Shown: positions 1-5,574 of the stretch, one piece after another
Layout: every line of letters begins with the position of its first letter
How positions within the stretch are numbered: position 1 is the first letter of the stretch
DNA from: Allobrachymonas sp.
GTDB lineage: Bacteria > Pseudomonadota > Gammaproteobacteria > Burkholderiales > Burkholderiaceae_C
Direction: 5' to 3'
DNA length: 5,685 nucleotides
Assembly: GCA_012036375.1 (NCBI GenBank)
Contig: JAAUOI010000214.1
Location: 1 to 5,685, forward strand
Position numbers and translations under genes: made by a program
The notes under the pieces: generated by a model
What the model saw: the letters and a program-made list of their open reading frames with translations, nothing else
The model's database searches: none
Told to the model about the DNA's origin: nothing

Positions 1-643
1 CCGTCATGTTGCCCCACAGCTTGTACCAAATGTCTTTTTGGATTTGCTGGGAGAGGCTGGCATCAAAGCCCGCCTCTTTGAGCAGCGCAAGCAAAGCCAG
101 CACACGGGGCGTTGGCTCACCAGAGGGCTCGCCGATGATCAGGCCATTGCCAAAGTGATGCTGGATTACCGCAGGCGCTGTTGTCGAGCAACTGGCATGC
201 ACCACCGAGCCCATGATGTGATGGGCCCTCAATTGCTGGGCAATCTCCCCGCCAGCATCCACGCTTTGCAATTGACTGCCTTCAAGCGCGCCACCAAAGC
301 GATTGAAAAACCACCACGGCACGCCGTTCATCGCAGACAGCAGCATGGTGTCGTCTCCGAGCAGCGGTGTGATTTGCGCCGCCACCTCGCGCACGGCGGG
401 CGCTTTGACGGCCAAGATCACGAGGTCTTGTTCGCCGAGCAGATGCGCGTCGTGCGCGGCGTGGACTTGGGCGGCGATCACTTTACCTGCGCTGTGCAAG
501 CGCAGGCCGTCGGTTTGCAAGGCAGCGAGCGTTGCGCCGCGTGCAAAGACGCTCAGTTGCACACCCGCGCAGCGAGAGAGCTTTGCCCCGAGCCAGCCGC
601 CGATGCTGCCTGCGCCGACGATACCAATGCGTTGAATCTTCAT
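1..643 (-). CDS. panE: 2-dehydropantoate 2-reductase (ketopantoate reductase), C-terminus beyond window
   Basis: Catalyses NADPH-dependent reduction of 2-dehydropantoate to pantoate in cytosolic pantothenate (coenzyme A) synthesis. The minus strand reads open from an ATG at 643 to the window edge, giving 214 residues of a family usually about 300-320 long, so the rest of the C-terminal helical domain is missing. The N-terminal Rossmann fold starts MKIQRIGIVGAGSIGGWLGA, with the GxGxxG nucleotide loop at residues 10-15. A further strand ends in LVILAVKA (about 74-81), and the family's Asn-Gly motif appears as MNGVPWW at 105-111. The segment DIWYKLWGN at 204-212 carries the Lys (208) and Asn (212) that match the catalytic Lys and nearby Asn of the family. 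No strong ribosome binding site is visible; the start codon touches dispersed repeat R1. The family call is firm. Paralogues in the same superfamily (ApbA/PanE-like reductases of unknown substrate) are the main alternative. Confidence 0.9.
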   Translation of the reverse strand, partial: MKIQRIGIVGAGSIGGWLGAKLSRCAGVQLSVFARGATLAALQTDGLRLHSAGKVIAAQVHAAHDAHLLGEQDLVILAVKAPAVREVAAQITPLLGDDTMLLSAMNGVPWWFFNRFGGALEGSQLQSVDAGGEIAQQLRAHHIMGSVVHASCSTTAPAVIQHHFGNGLIIGEPSGEPTPRVLALLALLKEAGFDASLSQQIQKDIWYKLWGNMT

Positions 644-706
644 TTTTAAGCGTTTTCAATGAGTAGCCGGCATAGAATATGAGCAGAGTGCTATGAAATC
701 GATAGT
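644..706 (+). repeat. Dispersed intergenic repeat, copy R1
   Basis: One of three related sequences in the window (R2 at 2081-2145 on the same strand, R3 at 5508-5572 on the opposite strand). R1 and R2 share the left end catttttaa and gcgtttt, the middle tagccggca, and an identical block gtgctatgaaatc (688-700 here). Two small stem-loops are visible: gcata/tatga-like arms around 670-681, and ctat/atag arms at 691-694 and 702-705. This copy occupies the leader of panE, whose ATG (minus strand) is the reverse complement of the cat at its left edge. Confidence 0.75.
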
Positions 707-782
707 GTGCAGGTTGTTTCTTATCACTGGTTTGAATTGGCGCAAGCGCCGTTTGAGCGCAACAACATCATGATACCCAGTA

Positions 783-854
783 ACAAGCTGCGCGTCGTGC
801 GGCAGATGTGCGTGATGCATTGCACATAGGACTGCCGCACCACGATGTGCTTGT
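783..854. repeat. Large imperfect inverted repeat (hairpin)
   Basis: The 23-base arm 783-805 pairs with the 23-base arm 832-854 at 18 of 23 positions, including an uninterrupted 9-base inner block (gtgcggcag / ctgccgcac). Inside it, atgtgc (806-811) pairs perfectly with gcacat (822-827), leaving a 10-base loop and a 4-base bulge at 828-831. It lies 16 bases past the stop of the isomerase gene on the minus strand. No T-run follows on either strand, so it is not a classical intrinsic terminator. No coding region in 707-870 could be supported. Confidence 0.7.
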
Positions 855-870
855 AGAGATCGGTACGCAG

Positions 871-1306
871 TCAGAGTTGGGGCTTTTTAAACAAGGGATG
901 AATCGTGCTGATTTTGTCATCAAAGGCTTCGCAACCCTCATCCACCTGCATCGTCAAGCCAATGTGTTCGCGCTCCAGTAAGGCAGCAAAATGCTCACGC
1001 ACTGTGGCTGATATGGCGCGGCCAGCAAGCGCTTTCGTATCATCCGAACGCCCGCGCGCCATGCGCAGATTGAAATAAGCAAACGCATACTCCCCTGATC
1101 CCCCGCCGCCTGCCCGCCGCGCCCCCATCAGAGATGGCCCAGTGCGCAGCCGGGTACGCCAATACGCGCGTACCGCCGACAGGAAAAACCGTGTTGCCTT
1201 CACTATCGCGCAACGCGATTAGCGTGTCGGCCAAGCTTCGACACAGCGAAGACATATTCGTCTTGGAATCGAGATTAGCGCTGTAAGAAATGATGAGATG
1301 CGGCAT
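871..1306 (-). pseudogene. 5-carboxymethyl-2-hydroxymuconate delta-isomerase, frameshifted
   Basis: Family role: isomerises 5-carboxymethyl-2-hydroxymuconate in the homoprotocatechuate (4-hydroxyphenylacetate) meta-cleavage pathway; cytosolic, tautomerase superfamily. The 5' fragment begins at ATG 1306 with MPHLIISYSANL, giving the Pro that becomes the N-terminal catalytic base after Met removal. It continues through FPVGGTRVLAYPAAH (41-55) and SDGGAAG (59-65), then leaves frame. The 3' fragment resumes one frame over at EYAFAYFNLRMARGRSDD (codons upstream of about 1092) and runs to HIGLTMQVDEG, FDDKISTIHPLF and a TGA at 871-873. Together they make about 145 residues, close to the usual length, and cover the whole family profile, so only one indel separates the two halves. 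It lies between about 1090 and 1126, a G/C-rich stretch with runs of four, five and five C on the plus strand. Net change equals one extra base or two missing ones. Genuine inactivation and sequencing error are both possible. The gene is divergent from lemA. The symbol hpaF/hpcD is not assigned because no other pathway gene is present. Confidence 0.82.
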
Positions 1307-1332
1307 GTCAACTCGCTAAATTTGCCAGCGGA

Positions 1333-1341
1333 AATATAGCA
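1333..1341 (-). promoter_or_regulatory. Possible extended -10 promoter element for the isomerase gene
   Basis: On the minus strand the sequence reads TGCTATATT, matching the TGnTATAAT-type extended -10 at all but one position, 27 bases upstream of the isomerase ATG. No convincing -35 is seen 17 bases further up, which is tolerable for an extended -10. Pattern match only. For the divergent lemA no clear promoter was found; the best -10-like hexamer is tatgct at 1429-1434, with a poorly spaced ttgtgc at 1403-1408. Confidence 0.3.
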
Positions 1342-1455
1342 TTGATCGCATCGATAACGGCTTCAGTTGCGGGCAGACCAGCGGCGATGGCTGCCGACGG
1401 GCTTGTGCTACGGGCGAAAGTACCCATGTATGCTACCGTTCATACTTGCAACATC

Positions 1456-1460
1456 AGGAG
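1456..1460 (+). promoter_or_regulatory. Ribosome binding site of lemA
   Basis: The motif aggag lies five bases before the ATG at 1466. It decides the start: an in-frame reading continues far upstream, but only the ATG at 1466 has this site, and it begins a textbook lipoprotein signal peptide. Confidence 0.8.
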
Positions 1461-1465
1461 ATCCT

Positions 1466-2059
1466 ATGAAGAAACTTTTCCTTACCGCTGTGCTCATCTG
1501 TACGGCTGCACTCACAGGCTGCGGCTACAACGATTTTCAGCGCTTGGATGAGCAATCCAAAGCGGCTTGGAGCGAGGTGCTCAACCAATACCAGCGGCGT
1601 GCGGATTTGATCCCCAACATCGTCAACACCGTCAAAGGCGAGGCAGGCTTTGAGCAAGACACGCTGGTGAAAGTGATTGAAGCGCGCTCCAAAGCGACCA
1701 GCATTCAAATGACCCCCGAGATGCTGAACAACCCCGAGGCCATGAAGAAATTCCAAGCGGCGCAAGGCGAGATTGGCTCGGCGCTGTCTCGCCTCCTAGT
1801 CGTCTCAGAAAACTACCCCAACCTCAAGGCCAACCAAGGCTTCCAAGACCTGCGTGTGCAGCTCGAAGGCACAGAAAACCGCATCACCGTGGCACGCAAC
1901 CGCTATATCAAAACGATTGAGGATTACAACGTGCTCGCACGCAGCTTCCCCACCAATTTGACGGCGATGGTGTTCAGCTATTCACCCAAACCGAGCTTCA
2001 CCGTGGCCAACGAAGCGCAGATTTCTGCACCACCCATGGTGGATTTCAACAAGAAGTAA
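1466..2059 (+). CDS. lemA: LemA family lipoprotein
   Basis: LemA proteins are membrane-anchored, largely alpha-helical proteins of unclear biochemical role, often encoded beside TPM-domain proteins. This one has 197 residues, normal for the family. Residues 1-18 form a signal peptide (MKKLFLTAVL...), ending in the lipobox LTGC with Cys19 as lipidation site; Gly at +2 suggests outer-membrane sorting rather than inner-membrane retention. The mature part shows the expected landmarks: YNDFQRLDE (21-29), AWSEVLNQYQRRADLIPNIV (34-53), EARSKAT (72-78), SENYPNLKANQGFQDLRVQL (114-133), EGTENRITVARNRY (134-147), and a short tail SAPPMVDF. A good ribosome binding site precedes the ATG. It is the first gene of a plus-strand run with two TPM genes, a partnership common in Betaproteobacteria. 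The 72-base gap to the next gene contains repeat R2. The lipoprotein form is seen in the sequence; many LemA proteins have a non-cleaved N-terminal helix instead. Function is not inferred. Confidence 0.93.
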   Translation: MKKLFLTAVLICTAALTGCGYNDFQRLDEQSKAAWSEVLNQYQRRADLIPNIVNTVKGEAGFEQDTLVKVIEARSKATSIQMTPEMLNNPEAMKKFQAAQGEIGSALSRLLVVSENYPNLKANQGFQDLRVQLEGTENRITVARNRYIKTIEDYNVLARSFPTNLTAMVFSYSPKPSFTVANEAQISAPPMVDFNKK

Positions 2060-2080
2060 TACGAGCGCCCGAAATGCTCA

Positions 2081-2145
2081 TTTTTAAAGCGTTTTGAGCC
2101 TCTAGCCGGCAATAAATATGCGCCAAGTGCTATGAAATCAGTAGC
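2081..2145 (+). repeat. Dispersed intergenic repeat, copy R2
   Basis: Second copy of the repeat at 644-706, in the same orientation. It has the left end catttttaaagcgtttt (from 2079), the middle tagccggca (2103-2111), tatgcgccaa (2117-2126), and gtgctatgaaatc (2127-2139), identical to R1. Its terminal stem here is gcta (2129-2132) with tagc (2142-2145). In R1 and R3 the equivalent stem is ctat/atag, so pairing is kept although the bases differ. It fills most of the gap between lemA and the TPM gene, and overlaps the first codons of the latter. Confidence 0.78.
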
Positions 2146-3067
2146 GTCTAGTTTACTCATCGCTGCAAGGCATGCACTGCTCGGCATGCTCGTATGGATC
2201 GGTGTGGCAAGCTTTGGCGTAGCGCAGGCCCAGCTTGCGGTGCCTGAGCTGAGCGGCCGCGTAGTCGATACCGCGCAAATGCTCTCACCCGGCGAAGCGG
2301 GCAGCATCGACACGCAGCTTGCGCGCATTGAACAAGAGCGCGGCTCACAAATCGTGGTGCTGCTGGTCAATACAACCGCGCCAGAAGACATCGCCAGCTA
2401 CGCCAACCGCGTGGCCAATAGCTGGAAGATTGGCCGCAAAGATGTGGGCGATGGCGTGCTCATCATCATCTCCAAAGACGATCGCAAGCTGCGCATTGAA
2501 GTGGCCAAATCCCTCGAGGGCGCGATTCCTGATTTAGCCGCCAAGCAGATCATCAACGACGCACTAGTGCCCGCGATGCGCCAAGGCAAGTATGCCGATG
2601 GCATTGAGGCCGCCCTGCACAAGTTAGATGCTCGCATTGCCGGAGAAAATTTGCCCGCGCCCTCCTCCACAGGGGGCTTTGACCCACAAGAGTTGGGCTT
2701 TCAGTGGATGGATCTGCTGATCTTTTTGTTCTTTGCCGTGCCGATTGGCGGCGCGGTGGCCAAGGGTATTTTTGGCAACAAGCTTGGCGCGCTCGTGACG
2801 GGCGGTGCAGTGGGCGGTATTGCGTTTTTCGTCACCGCCAGCTTGATTGTTGCGGCAATTGGCTTTGTGGTGGCGCTGATCTTCACCTTGGCCACCAGCT
2901 TTGGCCGCAGCGTGGCGGGGCATGGCAGCCGCTCGCATGGCTATGACGGCGGCGGTTGGGGTGGCGGCTCGTCAAACGACAGCTGGGGCGGTGGCGGCAG
3001 CGGTGGTGGCTTCAGCTCGGGCGGCGGTGGTGATTTTGGCGGCGGCGGCGCGTCGGGAGATTGGTGA
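2132..3067 (+). CDS. TPM-domain membrane protein with Gly-rich tail (YgcG family)
   Basis: TPM domains (PF04536 type) occur in envelope proteins and in plant TLP18.3, where phosphatase activity has been reported; the bacterial role is unsettled. The protein has 311 residues. A signal peptide ends in GVAQA with likely cleavage after Ala33. The TPM domain covers about 36-165: LSGRVVDTAQMLSPGE (40-55), IDTQLARIEQERGSQIVVLL (59-78), SWKIGRKDVGDGVLIIISKD (97-116), RKLRIEV (118-124), and EGAIPD with a final helical part to about 165. Hydrophobic membrane segments lie at about 192-212 and 225-256. Residues 264-311 are almost all Gly/Ser with scattered aromatics, ending in ASGDW, as in many relatives. 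The ATG at 2132 lies within repeat R2 and has no clear ribosome binding site. The next in-frame ATG (2186, residue 19) would remove the basic part of the signal peptide, so 2132 is preferred with reservation. The gene ends in TGATG, overlapping the next gene's start, suggesting translational coupling. Confidence 0.88.
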   Translation: MKSVASSLLIAARHALLGMLVWIGVASFGVAQAQLAVPELSGRVVDTAQMLSPGEAGSIDTQLARIEQERGSQIVVLLVNTTAPEDIASYANRVANSWKIGRKDVGDGVLIIISKDDRKLRIEVAKSLEGAIPDLAAKQIINDALVPAMRQGKYADGIEAALHKLDARIAGENLPAPSSTGGFDPQELGFQWMDLLIFLFFAVPIGGAVAKGIFGNKLGALVTGGAVGGIAFFVTASLIVAAIGFVVALIFTLATSFGRSVAGHGSRSHGYDGGGWGGGSSNDSWGGGGSGGGFSSGGGGDFGGGGASGDW

Positions 3068-3590
3068 TGAAACGATTGACTGCAATACAACGCTTGGCGC
3101 GCATGTGGAAGCACCGCTGGATGGACGAGGCCGATGTGCGCCGCGCTGCGCCGCCTGAGTTGCTATCCAAGCTGGAGCGCTACGTGGCGGCCAGCGAGGC
3201 ACGCCACAGCGGCGAAATCCGTATCTGCATCGAAGCTGGCTTGCCCATGAGCTATCTTTGGCGCGATGCCACGCCCCGCGAACGCGCGATTGCGATGTTT
3301 GGCAAGCTGCGCGTGTGGGATACGCAGCACAACAACGGTGTGTTGATCTACTTGTTGCTCGCCGAGCATGCTATTGAAATAGTAGCTGACCGCGCAGTAT
3401 CTACGCCGGTGAACCATGATTTTTGGCCAAAATCGTGGCCGGGTTAAGCGAGCACTTCAAGCGCGGTGATTTTGAGCAGGGTCTGACGCAAGCTGTCGAA
3501 GAAATCTCTGCGCTGCTGGTGCAACAGTTTCGTATGACCGGCTCTGATGCCAATCCGAATGAGTTGAGTAATCGGCCGGATGTGAGGTAG
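3067..3590 (+). pseudogene. Second TPM-domain protein, frameshifted near two-thirds
   Basis: This is the third gene of the lemA run. It starts at the ATG at 3067, whose A is also the last base of the previous stop codon; a TTG six bases earlier is less likely. The first 122 residues read through GEIRICIEAG (49-58), RERAIAMFGKL (71-81) and NNGVLIYLLLAEHAIEIVAD (89-108), all typical of a TPM domain, to HDFWPK. Then the frame runs into SWPG and a TAA at 3445-3447. In the -1 frame the family's C-terminus continues at once: IVAGLSEHFKRGDFEQGL, then a tail with the conserved NPNEL, ending at the TAG at 3588-3590. Adding one A to the run of four at 3429-3432 restores 174 residues, with WPKIVAGL across the joint. 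No signal peptide is seen, unlike the preceding TPM protein. Whether the lost base is a real mutation, a homopolymer sequencing error or, less likely, a recoding site cannot be told from the sequence. The site does not match a standard -1 slippery heptamer. Confidence 0.86.
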
Positions 3591-3614
3591 CTTGGCTTTT
3601 GTTTGTGAGTTTAG

Positions 3615-3749
3615 GCCGTGGTGAGATCGCACTACCTGCACGTTTTGCTCCGTGTCCTCCGGCGGCGTTGATGTTTATTTGTTTTAGGCAATTTTGTCAC
3701 GCCGCCTCCCCCTTTACCTACGCAAAACGCACAGATAGCGCGATCTTGC
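3615..3749 (-). repeat. Hairpin unit, left copy (inverted relative to right copy)
   Basis: Read on the plus strand, it matches the reverse complement of 3824-3952. From outside in it has: outer arm gccgtggtgag with a six-base insertion (3626-3631) then ctacc; stem gcacgttttgc (3638-3648) facing gcaaaacgcac (3722-3732, 9 of 11 paired); internal-loop strand tccgtgtcctcc (3649-3660); stem ggcggcg (3661-3667) facing cgccgcc (3700-3706); and a 32-base terminal loop (3668-3699). The far end beyond 3732 is degraded (agatagc for gggtagc), so the right boundary is approximate. Confidence 0.72.
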
Positions 3750-3823
3750 GAAGGAAGTAGCATTTGCAGGAAGAAGACATCACTCGCGATCTGTGTCTCA
3801 AATCTTTGCGCGAATCAGTGCCA

Positions 3824-3952
3824 GCCGCAGTGAGCTACCCGTGCGTTTTGCGCAGGTAAAGGGGGAGGCGGCGAAATCAACTAGCCGGAGACAGACAACA
3901 TGCATCGCCGCCGGAGGACACGGAGCAAAACGTGCGGGTAGCTCACTGCGGC
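3824..3952 (+). repeat. Hairpin unit, right copy (129 bases, 28-base terminal inverted repeats)
   Basis: The ends 3824-3851 and 3925-3952 are inverted repeats matching at 26 of 28 bases, beginning gccgcagtgagctaccc. An inner stem ggcggcg (3867-3873) faces cgccgcc (3906-3912) and encloses a 32-base loop (3874-3905). The asymmetric internal-loop strands lie at 3852-3866 and 3913-3924. Size and terminal inverted repeats fit a MITE-like non-autonomous element or a structured RNA or ssDNA element. No target-site duplication was found and no transposase lies in the window. Confidence 0.75.
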
Positions 3953-3968
3953 GGAGATACACAAAAAC

Positions 3969-5474
3969 TCACTGCACGACAGTCTTCACCAAAGCCCCAG
4001 CCGCCACATTCCCACCCGAATACACCCCATTGATCAACTTCAACTGCTGCTCCGGCAAAGTCGCCAACGGCAAGCGCGTTGCCAGCTCCGCAAAACCACC
4101 GCGAGGCAACGCAGACATGCGCAATACCCACGGTTTGGCAGCAGCGGTGTCTTGCGCTGTCATCGCGCGAAAGCTGTTTTCCGTCTCACGCAGCGCGGCA
4201 CGGTTTCGTTGCAAAGTCGTCGCATCTTTGGCGGCATAGACCATGATGAATTGCTGACCGCCAGCGCCTGTAGCAACGGTTAATTCAATTCCGCGCTGGC
4301 CGCCTTGGGCTGCAATCGCGCCTGTGAAATGCGTGGCAGCGATGCCGCCGCCCAAGTTGTAGCGCTCCACACGGCCTGAAGTCGGTTTGACCACATTGCG
4401 AATGACTTCATCATGCGTGCGCCCTGCATTCGGCGGCGCGAGCTGCACGATGAGCGCGGCATCACCTGCGGGGCTCACAATGTTCAACTCCGAGGCTTCA
4501 TTGACAATGCGCCAGCCATTCGCCGCTGTCATCGCAAAATTCAGCGAGGAATGATAAAAATTGCGACCGCGTGTGAGCCCTTGCTCCGGGCTTTCACCAA
4601 AAGGCATGCCATCGATCATTTGCAAATAGCGCAAACGCCCTTCATCCGCATAATTTTTATTGCCTTGGTATTGCGCGGCGATGCGGTTGATTTGCTCCAA
4701 GCGCTGATCGTTGCTTGGGTGTGAGGCCAACCAGCTGTTGCCTGCTTGTGGCGCAGGGCGGCCTTCTGCGCGAGCCACCTCTTGCGCAAAACGCTCCTGG
4801 TCCTTGAGCACGCGGATCACATCAATCATGTTGCGCGGGTCGTAATTCACACGGCTCAAATATTCTGCACCCAAACCATCCGCTTGCAGCTCTTGCTCGC
4901 GGCCATACTTGGCCACATAGCCTGCTGCCGCAGCTTGCGAGGCCTCGCCAATCTGCTGGCCAATGCCACCGCCGCCTTTGGCATCCAGCACCGCGCCCAA
5001 CACGCCGCCCAGCAAGCCCACCAAGGCGGCATCTTGCTGCCGCGTGGCACGCTGCGCCCCATGCCGCGCCGTGACATGCCCAATCTCATGGCCAATCACG
5101 CCCGCCAAATCGGCCTCGCTGTCCAGATAGGCCATGATCCCGCGCGTGATGTACACATAACCGCCGGGAATCGCAAAGGCATTGATCTCTGGGCTGTCGA
5201 GCACCGTGAACGTCCACTTCAAATTCGAGCGATGCGAGAGTTTGGCCAAGCGCTGGCCAATCTCGTTCACATAGGCCTGCAGGCGGGGATTGGCCAGCGC
5301 TGTGTACTCCTTCATGATCTCGGCATGGCCTTGCGCGCCGATCTGCACTTCTTGCTGCTCACTCATCACCGAGCGCTCTTGCTGGCCTGTGACGGGGTTG
5401 ACGGTTTTGCTGCCGCAGCCAAGTAAGGTTGCAGCAACCAGCGTGGTCATGAGCCAACGGGGAAGGCGTTTCAT
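3969..5474 (-). CDS. M48 family zinc metalloprotease, lipoprotein (BepA/LoiP-like)
   Basis: Relatives of this type act at the periplasmic face of the outer membrane in quality control of envelope proteins. With the ATG at 5474 the product has 501 residues: MKRLPRWLMTTLVAATLLGC gives a basic start, a hydrophobic stretch and a lipobox LLGC with Cys20; Gly at +2 suggests the outer membrane. An ATG nine codons upstream (5501) would add an acidic leader MSTERELDT before the signal peptide, so it is disfavoured; neither start has a strong ribosome binding site. The M48 catalytic domain spans about 45-265: INAFAIPGGYVYITRG (97-112), the zinc site HEIGH (His129, Glu130, His133), the third ligand in ELQAD (Glu195), and SHPSNDQR (251-258). 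The C-terminal half is less conserved. Its end, with GGFAELATRL, LKLINGVY and GALVKTVV, resembles the LysM-like tail seen in some relatives, with weak support. It converges on the lemA run and repeat R3 lies just upstream. It is longer than E. coli LoiP or HtpX and close to BepA in size, but no TPR repeats were recognised, so no gene symbol is given. Confidence 0.92.
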   Translation of the reverse strand: MKRLPRWLMTTLVAATLLGCGSKTVNPVTGQQERSVMSEQQEVQIGAQGHAEIMKEYTALANPRLQAYVNEIGQRLAKLSHRSNLKWTFTVLDSPEINAFAIPGGYVYITRGIMAYLDSEADLAGVIGHEIGHVTARHGAQRATRQQDAALVGLLGGVLGAVLDAKGGGGIGQQIGEASQAAAAGYVAKYGREQELQADGLGAEYLSRVNYDPRNMIDVIRVLKDQERFAQEVARAEGRPAPQAGNSWLASHPSNDQRLEQINRIAAQYQGNKNYADEGRLRYLQMIDGMPFGESPEQGLTRGRNFYHSSLNFAMTAANGWRIVNEASELNIVSPAGDAALIVQLAPPNAGRTHDEVIRNVVKPTSGRVERYNLGGGIAATHFTGAIAAQGGQRGIELTVATGAGGQQFIMVYAAKDATTLQRNRAALRETENSFRAMTAQDTAAAKPWVLRMSALPRGGFAELATRLPLATLPEQQLKLINGVYSGGNVAAGALVKTVVQ

Positions 5475-5507
5475 GGTGTCAAGTTCTCGCTCAGTAGACA
5501 TCAGTCA

Positions 5508-5572
5508 CTATAATTTCGATAGCATTTGGCGCATATTTTATGCCGGCTAATGGCCGTTTTGGCATTAAAAAC
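5508..5572 (-). repeat. Dispersed intergenic repeat, copy R3 (opposite strand)
   Basis: Read on the minus strand it follows R2: tttttaa at its start, tagccggca in the middle, tatgcgccaa identical to R2, then tgctat and a terminal tatag. A perfect small hairpin gcata-aaa-tatgc is visible in the middle, and ctat/atag arms near the end. It ends 33 bases before the preferred M48 start codon and seven before the alternative start at 5501. Confidence 0.75.
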
Positions 5573-5574
5573 CG

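Larger units (their letters stand above)
3605..3972. repeat. Composite nested palindrome filling the convergent intergenic region
   Basis: The 378 bases between the second TPM gene and the M48 gene hold no supportable gene. They are built from two inverted copies of one hairpin unit (3615-3749 and 3824-3952) around a 74-base centre (3750-3823). Arms between copies: 3638-3667 pairs with 3906-3935 at 30 of 30 bases, and 3700-3732 pairs with 3841-3873 at 32 of 33. An outermost pair, gtgagttt (3605-3612) with aaactcac (3965-3972), overlaps the M48 stop codon at 3969-3971. A smaller pair, cacagat (3730-3736) with atctgtg (3789-3795), lies inside. By position it could act as a bidirectional transcription barrier, but no T-run follows the stems. 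Confidence 0.85.

Noticed and set aside
38..649. Plus-strand open frame of 203 codons over the panE region
   Set aside because: It is antisense to a clear ketopantoate reductase and its translation has no family features.
707..870. Short open frames of 40-50 codons on both strands between R1 and the isomerase gene
   Set aside because: They lie over the inverted repeat, have no ribosome binding site, and match no family I know.
3366..3388. Resemblance of tgctattgaaatagtagc to the right end of the dispersed repeat
   Set aside because: The stretch encodes HAIEIVAD in frame, a conserved part of the TPM domain, so the likeness is probably chance.
3429..3432. Programmed -1 frameshift in the second TPM gene
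   Set aside because: No standard slippery heptamer in the right frame and no obvious stimulatory element just downstream; simple base loss or error is more economical.
3615..3952. CRISPR array or integron attC sites
   Set aside because: There are only two copies, inverted rather than direct, with no regular spacers; canonical attC core sites were not found at the expected ends.
3793..4239. Plus-strand open frame of 148 codons starting inside the hairpin region
   Set aside because: It runs through the repeat units and then antisense to the end of the M48 gene; it has no recognisable domain.
4746..5426. Plus-strand open frame of 226 codons opposite the M48 gene
   Set aside because: It is antisense to the conserved catalytic domain, with no ribosome binding site and an unconvincing composition.
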